Below are positions 22,501 to 32,990 of a DNA stretch of 64,000 bases, one piece after another. The stretch is from Anisus vortex. Taxonomy: Eukaryota; Mollusca; Gastropoda; Planorbidae. Numbering within the stretch: position 1 is the first letter of the stretch; each line of letters starts with the position of its first letter. Both the position numbers and the translations under genes were made by a program. The DNA is taken from the NCBI GenBank assembly GCA_949126835.1, contig OX421497.1:2906271-2970270 (forward strand). Reading direction: 5' to 3'. The notes below the pieces were generated by a model that searched no databases, had not been told where the DNA came from, and saw nothing but the letters and a program-made list of their open reading frames with translations.

Positions 22501-22984
22501 TTTTTTCTAAAAGTTGAAAAACGGTAATGGTCTCCTCACTTCCTGCTGCCTCAGCCGACCCGCCATTTGTCACGGATCAATGCGCGCCTTACAATTTACG
22601 TCTGACCTTGTTTAGGGCTACATTGTTAGTTTTGTTTTTATTATAGCTTTTTGAAAAGCCTGACCCGAGATATTCCTAGTGTTATGGAAATGTGCGTTGT
22701 TTTTTTACTCAGTGCATAGCTTACAGTGTTAATCGTAGAATAACCACAGAAATATAACACAATAGTTAAATAATGAACATGGGGTTAAGTACACTTTTAA
22801 TGTTTCCATACACAAAGACATACCAAGACATTCACACATGGAATCGATTACATTCACATAATTAGGAAAAAAACGCTTATAAAAGTGTATAGTACTGAAA
22901 AACATATTATAGATAAGATAATAAAGATCAGACAATATAGATGGATCGGATGGGTAAGATAGATAACGTAATACAAAAAGTAAA

Positions 22985-24170
22985 TAGGGTAGATAAGATA
23001 GATAAAATAGATAAGATAGATAAGATAGATGAGATAGATAAGATAGATAAGATAGATAAGATAGATAAGATAGATAAGATAGATAAGATAGATAAGATAG
23101 ATAAGATAGATAAGATAGATAAGATAGATAAGATAGATAAGATAGATAAGATAGATAAGATAGATAGATAGATAAGATAGATAAGATAGATAAGATAGAT
23201 AAGATAGATAAGATAGATAAGATAGATAAGATAGATAAGATAGATAAGATAGATAAGATAGATAAGATAGATAAGATAGATAAGATAGATAAGATAGATA
23301 AGATAGATAAGATAGGTAAGATAGATAAGATAGATAAGATAGATAAGATAGATAAGATAGATAAGATAGATAAGATAGATAAGATAGATAAGATAGATAA
23401 GATAGATAAGATAGATAAGATAGATAAGATAGATAAGATAGATAAGATAGATAAGATAGATAAGATAGATAAGATAGAAAAGATAGAAAAGATAGATAAG
23501 ATAGATAAGATAGATAAGATAGATAATATAGATAAGATAGATAAGATAGATAAGATAGATAAGATAGATAAGATAGATAAGATAGATAAGATAGATAAGA
23601 TAGATAAGATAGATAAGATTGATAAAATAGATAAGATAGAAAAGATAGATAAGATAGATAGATAGATAAGATACACAAAATAGATAAGATAGATAAGATA
23701 TATAAGATAGATAAGATAGATAAGATATAAAAGATAGATAAGATAGATAAGATAGATAAGATAGATAAGATAGAAAAGATAGATAAGATAGATAAGATAG
23801 ATAAGATAGATAAGATAGATAAGATAGATAAGATAGATAAGATAGAAAGGATAGATAAGATAGATAATATAGATAAGATAGATAAGATAGATAAGATAGA
23901 AAGAATAGATAAGATAGATAAGATAGATAAGATAGATAAGATAGATAAGATAGATAAGATAGATAAGATAGATAAGATAGATAAGATAGATAAGATAGAT
24001 AAGATAGATAAGATAGATAAGATAGATAAGATAGATAAGATAGATATATAGATTAGATAGATAAGAAAGATAACATAGATAAGATAGATAAGATAGATAA
24101 GATAGATAAGATAGATAAGATACATAAAAAGATAAGATAGATATATAGATTAGATAGATAAGAAAGATAA
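22985..24170. repeat. Large 9-bp GATA-type tandem array
   Basis: About 1.2 kb of the unit AGATAAGAT, with scattered single-base variants and some four-base GATA units toward the right end. Period 9 keeps all frames of the minus strand open, which explains frames of 504 and 423 codons made only of Ser, Ile, Leu and Tyr. Every unit contains AGATAA, the core of the WGATAR motif bound by GATA zinc-finger factors. No evidence for transcription. Confidence 0.95.
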
Positions 24171-24205
24171 GATATATATATATATATAATAGGATAGATA
24201 AGATA

Positions 24206-24892
24206 CTGATAGATAGGTAAACTCTAAAGCCTTTAAAAATCACTATTTTAAAGAGTTTCTATACCGCCAACCCCTTTCCTTCCATCCCAACCTCTTCACT
24301 ACACACTCAAAGCTCTCATCATCACAGACGGTGCTGACTTTTAAAAACATCCCTCAGACTTCAGACCTAAGGAGAAAATAAGGGTAGGAATAAAGGGGAA
24401 GGAACCCGGCACTGTGTGAATGAGACGCAGGAAGGAATAATCTCTAGGTGACACCGCCACAATGACTATCTAATTTTTAAAAGTGCTAGACTTCAGGGCT
24501 TGGGGGAAAGGATATATTTTTAAGGGTACGAAAATTGTCCTCCTTCACCGGACGAGAAATTTCTCTCGTGGGTTAAATTGGTCAACTTTTTAAAAGTTCA
24601 CAGGAGACCAATGGGTGAAAGGAACGTGGAGTCGAGGTGACCAAAAGTTTTGTTTTTTACTTAATTATTTCAAAGGTTATCATTGCTCAAAACTAATAAC
24701 GCACTTTTTCTAGTCTTCGCATATTCGCCTACTAAATACATATATATATATATATATATATATTTACACATATATATTTATAAGTAGCCTACAAAGATAT
24801 ATAGACACATATATCATATATAACTGTTCAGTTCACTACTAGTGAATATTCACAACTGATAAGAGTAATACCAATAGTCAAATCACTAAACC
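24206..24892. other. No gene recognised; (TA)n near 24739-24763
   Basis: Mixed sequence with one TA microsatellite. I see no open frame or transposon ends. Confidence 0.4.
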
Positions 24893-25175
24893 TAGAAACA
24901 CTAATAAAACATTAATAAAAATGCAAGACTAGACTCGGACCACGGATGAGCGTAGGACGCAATAATCTTCTTTATAGAAGGAGCGTCTGTAATGTATAAG
25001 ATAAGATATAAGAAGGGCAACGAGTAAAGTAGTAATAACACATAAGGCATTAAATTATAATTTTAGAAATACAGAACAAAAACAAACAAAAAACAACTGT
25101 TGCATTGCTCAGATAGAGATAAGTACAACAAAAACTTTCCTTATCCCTTATACGAGAACAAATGCATATAAGTAG
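24893..25175 (+). repeat. T1 repeat, two partial copies
   Basis: First copy 24893-25010 carries GCGTAGGACGCAATAATCTT and ends GTATAAGATAAGATATAAG. A second partial copy (about 25080-25175, CTTATCCCTTATACGAGAAC) stops exactly where the LTR retrotransposon begins. The sequence right of that retrotransposon (CTACTCCTTCTTAC) weakly resembles the expected continuation TACTCTTTCTTCCC, so the element may have inserted into T1. Confidence 0.6.
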
Positions 25176-25851
25176 TGTCATGTATATTGTTTTTCCAAGA
25201 ATTGGAACACGCAATGTTTATTCTCCTCTCTCTCTCTTTTCTTACTACACACAATATTAGGACGTTTAGTGGGAAAACGAAAGGTTCTAGGTAATGCTGG
25301 GATTCTGTGTTGATCTCAAATTCTCAGAGTCTGGGAACGACTCATTATTTAATAGGGGAAGTTCCTATCGTTTTTGTTATGAGTTTTGTAATGATATTAT
25401 GATTTTCACCCCTACTGGTAATGGGTCTATCCCTTGCACCACCCGGATAGTATTTAATGATTTGTTTTGTCTGAAAGACAGGGAGTTTAAAAATATGTTC
25501 CTTTGAGGACGTTTGTGTTTGCACTATTTTATTCTAACTGTACATAATAGATATATTGTATATATTGAACATACCACCTGAAATAAACTATCAACAACAG
25601 TTACACTGAAGCTTCATTGTCAAGTTACTATCCTATTGTGTTGTATACATTACAATAAGATTGATCTACTACTCTAATGTACAAGAAAGGAAATGTTGGA
25701 ATACAAATACTGAATTTGTGCCCAGGACTATAAGAAGAGTTCGTGTAATACTGAAACATAAATACTAATAATTAAAGTCTCCCCTATGACTAACGAGAAT
25801 TATCAGCAAGATCTACACAGCTCTGGCCACAAGGGGATTGTGGACGTAACA
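25176..25851 (+). repeat. 5' LTR of the Gmr1-like element
   Basis: 676 bp with TG...CA ends. AATAAA at 25582-25587 is a candidate poly(A) signal. A 70-codon frame lies in each LTR and is not considered a gene. Confidence 0.92.
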
Positions 25852-26030
25852 AAATTTGGTGGTCTCGCTCGGTATATTTGAGTTCTACTTTTCCTGACCT
25901 AGGATTAACAAAATTTAGTGGTCTCGATTGGTATATTGGAGTTCTACTTTTCCTGATCTAGGATTGGAAAAAATTTGTTGATCTCGTCTGGAAAATTTGA
26001 GTTATATTTTTCCTGACCTATAAATATTTT
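25851..26030 (+). promoter_or_regulatory. Leader with PBS-like sequence repeated three times
   Basis: A TGG-initiated primer-binding-site candidate, TGGTGGTCTCGCTCGG, lies at 25857, five bases after the LTR. It sits at the start of a roughly 60-bp unit. The unit recurs at about 25910 (TAGTGGTCTCGATTGG) and about 25970 (TTGTTGATCTCGTCTGG), each followed by a GAGTT(C)TA-TTTTTCCTGA-like segment. The priming tRNA was not identified. Confidence 0.65.
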
Positions 26031-26271
26031 GTGACATTAGTAGTACTGAGAGCGGCATATTTGTGTTTCGTTTTCTAGGACTGTGAAACTATTCTTTTTA
26101 AAAAAGAGGAGAGAACTGGTTTGCGTATTTATGCCTGGGGAAGTGTGAAGATTCCACGAAGTGTGTAATATTATATTGTGCAAATTTCTGGACAAATCGT
26201 AAGTTGGAACTTTATATTTTATTATACAATATATACTACTCTACTATCACAAATATTTCGAACGCTATACT

Positions 26272-29200
26272 ATGGCTTCGAATATATCAAGTGAGGAACT
26301 TAATGCCATGTCATTTGCTGAACTAAAAGAATTAGCTGAGTCCTTTGGGATTGAGGCAGGACAGGCAAGACCTAATCGTAATCGTTTGACCAAAGAAATT
26401 ATGACATGTTTGAACGGGCAGAATGCCATGAACACTGGTAGTGTAGTTGAAGTGGGACAGAACGATATCAATGAAGGTTATGTAGCTCCCAGTGGGGGCG
26501 AGGTAATTGCCCACGGAGACGAGGTAAGAAATATGTCATCTAGATCATCAAACAATGATGAAGATGAAGGTTTGAGTGAAAACCTAAAATTCCAATTAGC
26601 TATGAAGAGAATGGAATTGGAAAGAATTAGGATAGAAACTGAAAGGGAAAATGAAAGAATTAGGATAGAAACTGAAAGGGAAAATGAAAGAATTAGGATT
26701 GAAAGCAGAGAAAGGATAGAGATGGCACGCATGAACAGACCTGACCATCGTAGGGACAGCAAGGGTATGGATATTAGCGCAATGAAGCAACACTTGCCTA
26801 TATTCAGAGAAGAAGATGTTCAAGATTTCTTTTTGCTTTTTGAGAGGATAGCTGTAGATTATCAGTTCCCTGATGATAAGATGGCTTTATTGTTAAGGTC
26901 AACTCTCAACAAAGGAAAAGCATTGGACGTAGTGTTGAGTTTAACACCCGAGGAAATAAATGACTATGAAGTAATCAAAGATAGGGTGCTAAAAAGTTAT
27001 TCCCTGACACCAGAAAAATATAGAAAGCTATTTAGAGACAGAAAGAAGGCATATGATCAAACTCATGTAGACTTTTTGAGACAAAAGGAGAAAATGTTAG
27101 AACAGTGGCTAAGGTCACAGAATGTAAGTGAGTTTGATAAACTCAAGAACCTAATATTGTTTGAGGAATTCAATGATTGTATTCGAGTGGATATTAAAAC
27201 CCACATCTCAGACCGAGGGGTTGAAGATGTGCATGAAGCTGCTAGATTGGCAGATAACTATGCCATAATTCACGCCAGCATAAAGCCATATTATGCTGAC
27301 AAACCCAAAGTGCACAAACCAGAGTCCAAGGAGGCTAGTAAACCAAAAGAGACAAGTGAAAACAATAATAAGAACAGTGGTGTAAATAATAATAGTAACT
27401 TAGTTCATTTCAGGAAGCAGACAGATGTAAATAAAGCAAAGGTGGTATGTTTCAATTGCAAGAAAGAGGGCCACATGAAGAAAGATTGTTGGATCCTTAC
27501 CAAGAAGCAAGGTGATATTCTACACTGTGCCAGAGTGCAGAAAGATAGCAAGCAGACAGAAGAAGTGTGCAACACAGGGTCAAGAAACTCAAAAGAAATG
27601 CGGCCGGCATCGCCCATAGTTGTGGAGTCGATGGTTTTTGAGAACAGTCTATCTAAGGTAAAAGAGAATAGCTGTACTCAATCTATTATGCTTTCAGAAG
27701 GCCGTGAGGAACAGATGGTTCCTGAAGTCCCGGAAGAGGACGACCTATCCGATTTTCGACCCTTTGTCTACGAGGGGACAGTGTCGACAGAAGTCGATGT
27801 ACTCAGCAAGAAGAAAATACAGATATTACGTGACACGGGTTCTGCTGTCAGCGTGATCCTGGAGGGCAGTGTGCCGTTAACAGATGCCACCAGTACCGGT
27901 GAGTCTGTTGTGCTGAGAGGTGCTAGTATGGAGGCTGTGGAAGCTCCACTGCACAGAATAAAACTCGAGTCGGATATTTTTACAGGTAACATCGTAGTGG
28001 GAGTGTGGCGCGCACTACCCGTCAAAGGCGTTTCCATGATATTAGGAAATGACATTATGGGCGGCAGAGTCACTGTCGAGCCCATGGTTAAAGTGTTGGA
28101 GACAAAGATGGCGGAGGACAAAAACCTACGTCCTGCCAATGAACGCCCAACATGTGCACTGACAAGAGCAATGCAGAAAAAGAAGTCGGTAAAGACTCCT
28201 GCTACGCCGTGTAGTGCAACGAAAGATGTGTTTGTCTGTTCTGAAGACACACATGCGAATGAAACAGGGATAACAGAAACACATGACATCGATTTAAGTG
28301 CTACGTTCTTTGCTGAACTAACAACTGGTGATGCAACAGAGAACGATAACATTTTGTCACCAAAGCAGAAATTGGTGAAAGAACAATTTAATGACGAAGT
28401 AATAATGCAACTCAGAATGAAAGCTGTTGATGAAAAGACTGCAGATGCAATGGCGGAATGTTTCTACATGAAAGATGAAGTGTTGATGAGAAAGTCGAAA
28501 CCGCTCAACTCAGGTACAAACGAGTGGGACAGTATTCACCAGATTGTAATACCTAAGTGCTATCGTCAAGATATACTGCGTATGGCGCATGATCTTCCTT
28601 TCGCTGGTCACATGGGAGTCCGAAAAACGCACCACCGTATCCTCCCTTACTTCTACTGGCCAGGACTGAGAAGAGATGTCGAACAATACTGCAAGACTTG
28701 CCACGTATGCCAAATGGTAGGACGTCCTAACCAACGAATTCCTGTCGCTCCACTCCAGCCGATACCAGCGTTCGACGAACCATTCAGTCATATACTCATT
28801 GATTGCGTGGGCCCGTTGTCGAAAACAAAAGCCGGTTTTCAATACCTGCTCACAGTCATGTGTTCATCCACTCGCTTCCCGGAAGCCATTCCGTTGCGGA
28901 ACATAACAACAGTGAAGGTGGTAGACGCCCTGACAAATTTCTTCACACGTTGTGGCCTACCGAAGACGGTACAGTCCGACCAGGGGACTAACTTTACTTC
29001 GAACATTTTCAAACAAGTCATGGAACAATTAGGGATAAGCCATAGGCTATCAAGTGCCTATCATCCTGAGAGCCAGGGAGCTCTGGAAAGGTTTCATCAG
29101 ACATTAAAATCGATGCTTAAAAAGTACTGTTATGAAAACGAGAAAGACTGGGATAAGGGTGTGCCTTATGTACTGTTTGCTGCAAGGGAGGCCACTCAGG

Positions 29201-30120
29201 AATCCCTGGGGTTTAGCCCATTCGAACTTGTGTATGGACACTCAGTCAGAGGTCCGTTGAAACTTCTACATGAAACTTGGCTAACGGACAGTGAACCGAT
29301 TGGACTTTTGTCATATGTAGATAAATTTAAAAATAGGCTTTATCATGCTTTTAACCATGTGAAGATTCATTTTCCACAGATGTTGGAGCGTATGAGACAG
29401 AACTATGACCGTAAAGCTACAGCTAGAACTTTTGCACCAGGTGACAAAGTTCTTGTGTTTCTACCTTTGCAAAATCAGCCTTTAAGTGCAAAGTTTAGTG
29501 GACCCTATGAGATAGAGTCAAAGCTTGGCGAGGTCAATTATTTGATAAAGACTCCTGACCGGAGACAAAATGCCATATGCCATATTAATTTACTTAAGCC
29601 CTATGTTTCCAGGGAAAAGAGTAAACCACGGGAGGTCCCCATGATTTCATTAGCTAGGGTCCCGACGGATTTATCTAGGATAGAGTATAAGTTTGCAGAA
29701 AGTAAACTTAATAATACAGATGCCCTTAAGAGTTTAGATACAAGGCTAGAACATCTTCCGGTAGAAGATAAGGAGAAGATTATTGAGCTGGTACATGAAA
29801 ATAAGTCAATGTTTACAAATGTTCCCAGTAGGACACATGTAATAGAGCACGATGTAGTGTTAACCAATAGTGCCAGGTCTATTAAACAGCATCCATTTGA
29901 CCCCATCAGACCTGAGCATATTAAATTAGATGTAAAGTATATGTTAGAAGATGACATAGGAGGAGAATGTGATAGCAAATGGTCTACACCCTGTGTGATG
30001 GTACCAAAAGCCGACCACACACTGCAGTTTTATAGAGACTTTGGGAAATTAAGTAATTTGACAAAGACCGACTGGTATCCCCTTCCCCGTATCATCGACA
30101 AGATAGAGACAAGGTCATAG
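26272..30120 (+). CDS. gag-pol: Gag-protease-integrase polyprotein, truncated in RT
   Basis: 1282 codons from an ATG 420 bases after the 5' LTR. Residues about 11-45 resemble a SAP-like helix-extended-loop-helix segment, and 105-153 are a charged coiled coil with tandem RIRIETERENE. Residues about 172-335 are a SCAN-like capsid region. A CCHC knuckle lies at 393-406 (CFNCKKEGHMKKDC). The aspartic protease follows, with catalytic D521 in DTGS and ILGNDI near 590. Integrase carries the HHCC zinc site (H773, H780, C810, C813), a catalytic triad D844, D903, E939 with the D,D-35-E spacing, and a GPY motif at 1077-1079. From about 1190 the protein enters the N-terminal RT region and ends after YPLPRIIDKIE. 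Expected catalytic RT motifs (YxDD) and RNase H are absent. The RT remnant already has non-consensus residues (FYRDFGKLS). Confidence 0.9.
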   Translation: MASNISSEELNAMSFAELKELAESFGIEAGQARPNRNRLTKEIMTCLNGQNAMNTGSVVEVGQNDINEGYVAPSGGEVIAHGDEVRNMSSRSSNNDEDEGLSENLKFQLAMKRMELERIRIETERENERIRIETERENERIRIESRERIEMARMNRPDHRRDSKGMDISAMKQHLPIFREEDVQDFFLLFERIAVDYQFPDDKMALLLRSTLNKGKALDVVLSLTPEEINDYEVIKDRVLKSYSLTPEKYRKLFRDRKKAYDQTHVDFLRQKEKMLEQWLRSQNVSEFDKLKNLILFEEFNDCIRVDIKTHISDRGVEDVHEAARLADNYAIIHASIKPYYADKPKVHKPESKEASKPKETSENNNKNSGVNNNSNLVHFRKQTDVNKAKVVCFNCKKEGHMKKDCWILTKKQGDILHCARVQKDSKQTEEVCNTGSRNSKEMRPASPIVVESMVFENSLSKVKENSCTQSIMLSEGREEQMVPEVPEEDDLSDFRPFVYEGTVSTEVDVLSKKKIQILRDTGSAVSVILEGSVPLTDATSTGESVVLRGASMEAVEAPLHRIKLESDIFTGNIVVGVWRALPVKGVSMILGNDIMGGRVTVEPMVKVLETKMAEDKNLRPANERPTCALTRAMQKKKSVKTPATPCSATKDVFVCSEDTHANETGITETHDIDLSATFFAELTTGDATENDNILSPKQKLVKEQFNDEVIMQLRMKAVDEKTADAMAECFYMKDEVLMRKSKPLNSGTNEWDSIHQIVIPKCYRQDILRMAHDLPFAGHMGVRKTHHRILPYFYWPGLRRDVEQYCKTCHVCQMVGRPNQRIPVAPLQPIPAFDEPFSHILIDCVGPLSKTKAGFQYLLTVMCSSTRFPEAIPLRNITTVKVVDALTNFFTRCGLPKTVQSDQGTNFTSNIFKQVMEQLGISHRLSSAYHPESQGALERFHQTLKSMLKKYCYENEKDWDKGVPYVLFAAREATQESLGFSPFELVYGHSVRGPLKLLHETWLTDSEPIGLLSYVDKFKNRLYHAFNHVKIHFPQMLERMRQNYDRKATARTFAPGDKVLVFLPLQNQPLSAKFSGPYEIESKLGEVNYLIKTPDRRQNAICHINLLKPYVSREKSKPREVPMISLARVPTDLSRIEYKFAESKLNNTDALKSLDTRLEHLPVEDKEKIIELVHENKSMFTNVPSRTHVIEHDVVLTNSARSIKQHPFDPIRPEHIKLDVKYMLEDDIGGECDSKWSTPCVMVPKADHTLQFYRDFGKLSNLTKTDWYPLPRIIDKIETRS

Positions 30121-30152
30121 CTGATACTCTATCTCGGGTGCTACATGATTGA
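30097..30152 (+). pseudogene. Deletion scar joining RT start to RNase H end
   Basis: The frame that ends at 30120 overlaps another frame reading DKVIADTLSRVLHD and stopping at 30150-30152. This matches the usual end of gypsy RNase H (VADALSR-like). GACAAG occurs twice at the junction (30097-30102 and 30108-30113). A single internal deletion with short homology would explain both the loss of most of RT/RNase H and the frame change. Confidence 0.8.
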
Positions 30153-31383
30153 CTGAATAACCCCATCAGATCATCTCATTTATTCATTAAGAATGTGTCA
30201 TGATAACCTATCATTCGTTTGAATTTTGATTATGGAATACCTATAGAATACTTGTATCATACAGAAGTCAAGTCTTTTGAAAGTATTAATAATTCTTATA
30301 ATCATGTATAATATTGATGTTCTGATATATTTTAAATTCATTTGATTATGGAAAAGAAATTCCATTTAAATGTTGATGCATGATGCAATAAATATATAAT
30401 ATGCACGTATTTACTTGATATGGATGGATAAAAGTAATTGTCATCACATGCAATTAAGTGGGAAAACTTTGAGCTAGTTGATTTATTATCTTGTTTTATT
30501 TTAGTTAATGAATGGAACTAACTAATAATATGTACAATTTTCATCTTAGAAAGAGATGTAATATCAATTGGTATAAATTAATAGATAATATTGGAAATCT
30601 ATTGCTAAATTGTTATATCATGGTAATAGAATGGGAAAAACTAGTGGATATTCACTATGTTGTATAGGTGTCATATATTCCATATATCCGGGAATGGAGG
30701 GAAACAAAGGTACCTAAAGGTGGGCACTCATTCAACCCTGAACAATCTTTTATATTAAACTTTCAAATTTGCCAAAAACGCATAATAGTGGATTACATTT
30801 TAATATTGAGATTACTGTAGTAATCGTAACTAGAGCGTATTTTCTCCTCATATTTGAGAAAAGGGGAAGTATCATCATCTTAGGTATGAACCCTGTTAAT
30901 GTCAAGTTGACACTGTAATTTAAAGGGGAAGTAACCTATAGTTTGATTCGAGTTACGTATTACTTATATTTTGGTTTGTATATTAGAAGTAAACTGTTGA
31001 AAATTGACAGAGTTTGAGCAATGTTATATTTGTTTAAATAGAATAAGACTTTTTGCAAATTTTTGGTGGAAATCCACACAACTGTACATAGTTAAAATAA
31101 GAATGACTAGAATATTTTTGAATTATTTGTACTTGTTGAGACATTAGTTAATATTAATATTAACGGGGAAATATTTGTCCATCACGTTTTAATCACAATT
31201 ACCATTGGGTAGTGACACTTTTTATAATTTAGTTGTGCCAGTGAGCCATGTTTGCTTAAATTGTCTTATAATCTTCCATTGATTGATGGTTGTTAAAACG
31301 ATAGTGTTAAGTACGAAAAATGTACCATGTTGAGTATTACTTGGGTAATTATGGTACATTATTTCTTTCATTGGGTGGGGGCG
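30153..31383 (+). other. 3' internal region of the Gmr1-like element, with polypurine tract
   Basis: AT-rich, with no env-like frame. The last bases before the 3' LTR, TTGGGTGGGGGCG, are a G-rich polypurine tract. Three AAAGGGGAAGT-like words occur near 30863, 30922 and elsewhere. Confidence 0.75.
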
Positions 31384-32059
31384 TGTCATGTATATTGTTT
31401 TTCCAAGAATTGGAACACGCAATGTTTATTCTCCTCTCTCTCTCTTTTCTTACTACACACAATATTAGGACGTTTAGTGGGAAAACGAAAGGTTCTAGGT
31501 AATGCTGGGATTCTGTGTTGATCTCAAATTCTCAGAGTCTGGGAACGACTCATTATTTAATAGGGGAAGTTCCTATCGTTTTTGTTATGAGTTTTGTAAT
31601 GATACCATGATTTTCACCCCTACTGGTAATGGGTCTATCCCTTGCACCACCCGGATAGTATTTAATGATTTGTTTTGTCTGAAAGACAGGGAGTTTAAAA
31701 ATATGTTCCTTTGAGGACGTTTGTGTTTGCACTATTTTATTCTAACTGTACATAATAGATATATTGTATATATTGAACATACCACCTGAAATAAACTATC
31801 AACAACAGTTACACTGAAGCTTCTTTGTCAAGTTACTATCCTATTGTGTTGTATACATTACAATAAGATTGATCTACTACTCTAATGTACAAGAAAGGAA
31901 ATGTTGGAATACAAATACTGAATTTGTGCCCAGGACTATAAGAAGAGTTCGTGTAATACTGAAACATAAATACTAATAATTAAAGTCTCCCCTAGGACTA
32001 ACGAGAATTATCAGCAAGATCTACACAGCTCTGGCCACAAGGGGATTGTGGACGTAACA
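31384..32059 (+). repeat. 3' LTR of the Gmr1-like element
   Basis: Same length as the 5' LTR and about 99.4% identical by direct reading. It is followed by the GTAG target duplication. Confidence 0.92.
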
Positions 32060-32063
32060 GTAG

Positions 32064-32705
32064 GCTACTCCTTCTTACAAAGATAGGCCTTAGATATACT
32101 ATATCAAGAGATACAGAGATATTATAATCATAGAAATATACATAGAAAAGATATTATCATTCGCGGTAAATAAAAGAACTGATCGCAACTAGCAGGTCTT
32201 AAAACTACCCACATTTCTGTCGTTATGTTTATCGCGGCACCGTTAAACCTGTCTTTTTTTATTACTACGCGATTTCATTCTCGTTGTCTGCGCTCGCAGG
32301 TAAAACCGGATGTGACCTTCAGGGATGTACACGAGATAATTGACCTCTACTCGTCGCCTGGCAACCGAAGAGTCCAAAAGTTGAAAAGAGGCGTCAGGGG
32401 AAATCACCCAGATCAAGGAAGGGAGACCAATGGAGGAGAAAAGGGAAAAAAAAAGATTATCGACTTCGTGGGCGAATGGTCCATGAAATTAAAAGTTCTA
32501 ATAGTCCAGCGTATTTCACTAAACAAATTTAACCACCACGCAAGACAGTTGTTGCTGCGTTTTTTTTTTCTTTGTGTTTTATACGTATGAAGTGAATACG
32601 TTTTAAACGTTACGTTTATCAGTTGTGGTTTTTTTAAATCGTATGTTAACTTACTTAGCTCAGATAACTTTAAACCTAAATGAATATGGCCGCACGGAAT
32701 GTACA
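32064..32705. other. No gene recognised
   Basis: A 121-codon frame at 32225-32590 is the longest here, but it has no recognisable domain and ends in T-rich sequence. A chance frame is the simplest reading. Confidence 0.35.
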
Positions 32706-32706
32706 A

Positions 32707-32990
32707 CTAAAGTATCCCGTGTGACCGAATTGATCCATGGTGCCGAAGAAGCAGCGTTCGCCAGTTGTTTTTTGTTGTTGTTGTTTTTTTTGCCACGGCA
32801 TACTAAGGGGTTGCGTGGTCTGCACAACGCCCAGCCGCCTTTACTCTACTTCAACTAAAGTCAGATATCCATCAGAGTTGGTTGGATTCAGGGACACCCT
32901 CCAGACCAGGGAACAAATACTGGCATTCAGCAGGATTCGAACCCAGGACCTTCGGTACGCCAGCCGAACGCGCTACCGCACTATGCCCCC
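32707..32990 (-). repeat. SINE-A copy with a T/G-rich insertion
   Basis: A full minus-strand copy from tail (GTGACCGAATTGATCC) to head (CCTTCGGTACGCCAGCCGAA). A GTTGTTGTTG-rich stretch at about 32766-32791 replaces part of the tail. Confidence 0.83.

Larger units (their letters stand above)
25172..32063 (+). mobile_element. Gmr1-like Ty3/gypsy LTR retrotransposon, RT/RNase H deleted
   Basis: 6884 bp (25176-32059) with two 676-bp LTRs (TGTCATG...GTAACA). It is flanked by a 4-bp GTAG duplication (25172-25175, 32060-32063). The LTRs differ at about four positions (TT/CC near 25396, and one each near 25614 and 25795), so the copy is young. The internal frame has domains in the order Gag-protease-integrase-RT start. 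This is the Ty1/copia-like order described for the Gmr1-like branch of Ty3/gypsy, and the SCAN-like Gag fits the same branch. Most of RT and RNase H is missing, so this copy could supply Gag, protease and integrase but not reverse transcription. Confidence 0.9.

Noticed and set aside
22729..24243. Open frames of 504 and 423 codons on the minus strand
   Set aside because: They consist of Ser/Ile/Leu/Tyr only and come from the 9-bp tandem repeat, which keeps frames open. Not proteins.
25294..25506. 70-codon frame found twice (also at 31502-31714), possibly a conserved small gene
   Set aside because: It lies inside the LTRs and is duplicated only because the LTRs are. No motif.
30153..31383. 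Envelope gene of an endogenous retrovirus after the pol region
   Set aside because: No long frame and no membrane-protein-like sequence was found there. The element is treated as a retrotransposon.
32225..32590. 121-codon frame as a host gene
   Set aside because: No recognisable domain, no supporting splice or promoter context, and a T-rich end. Chance frame is simpler.
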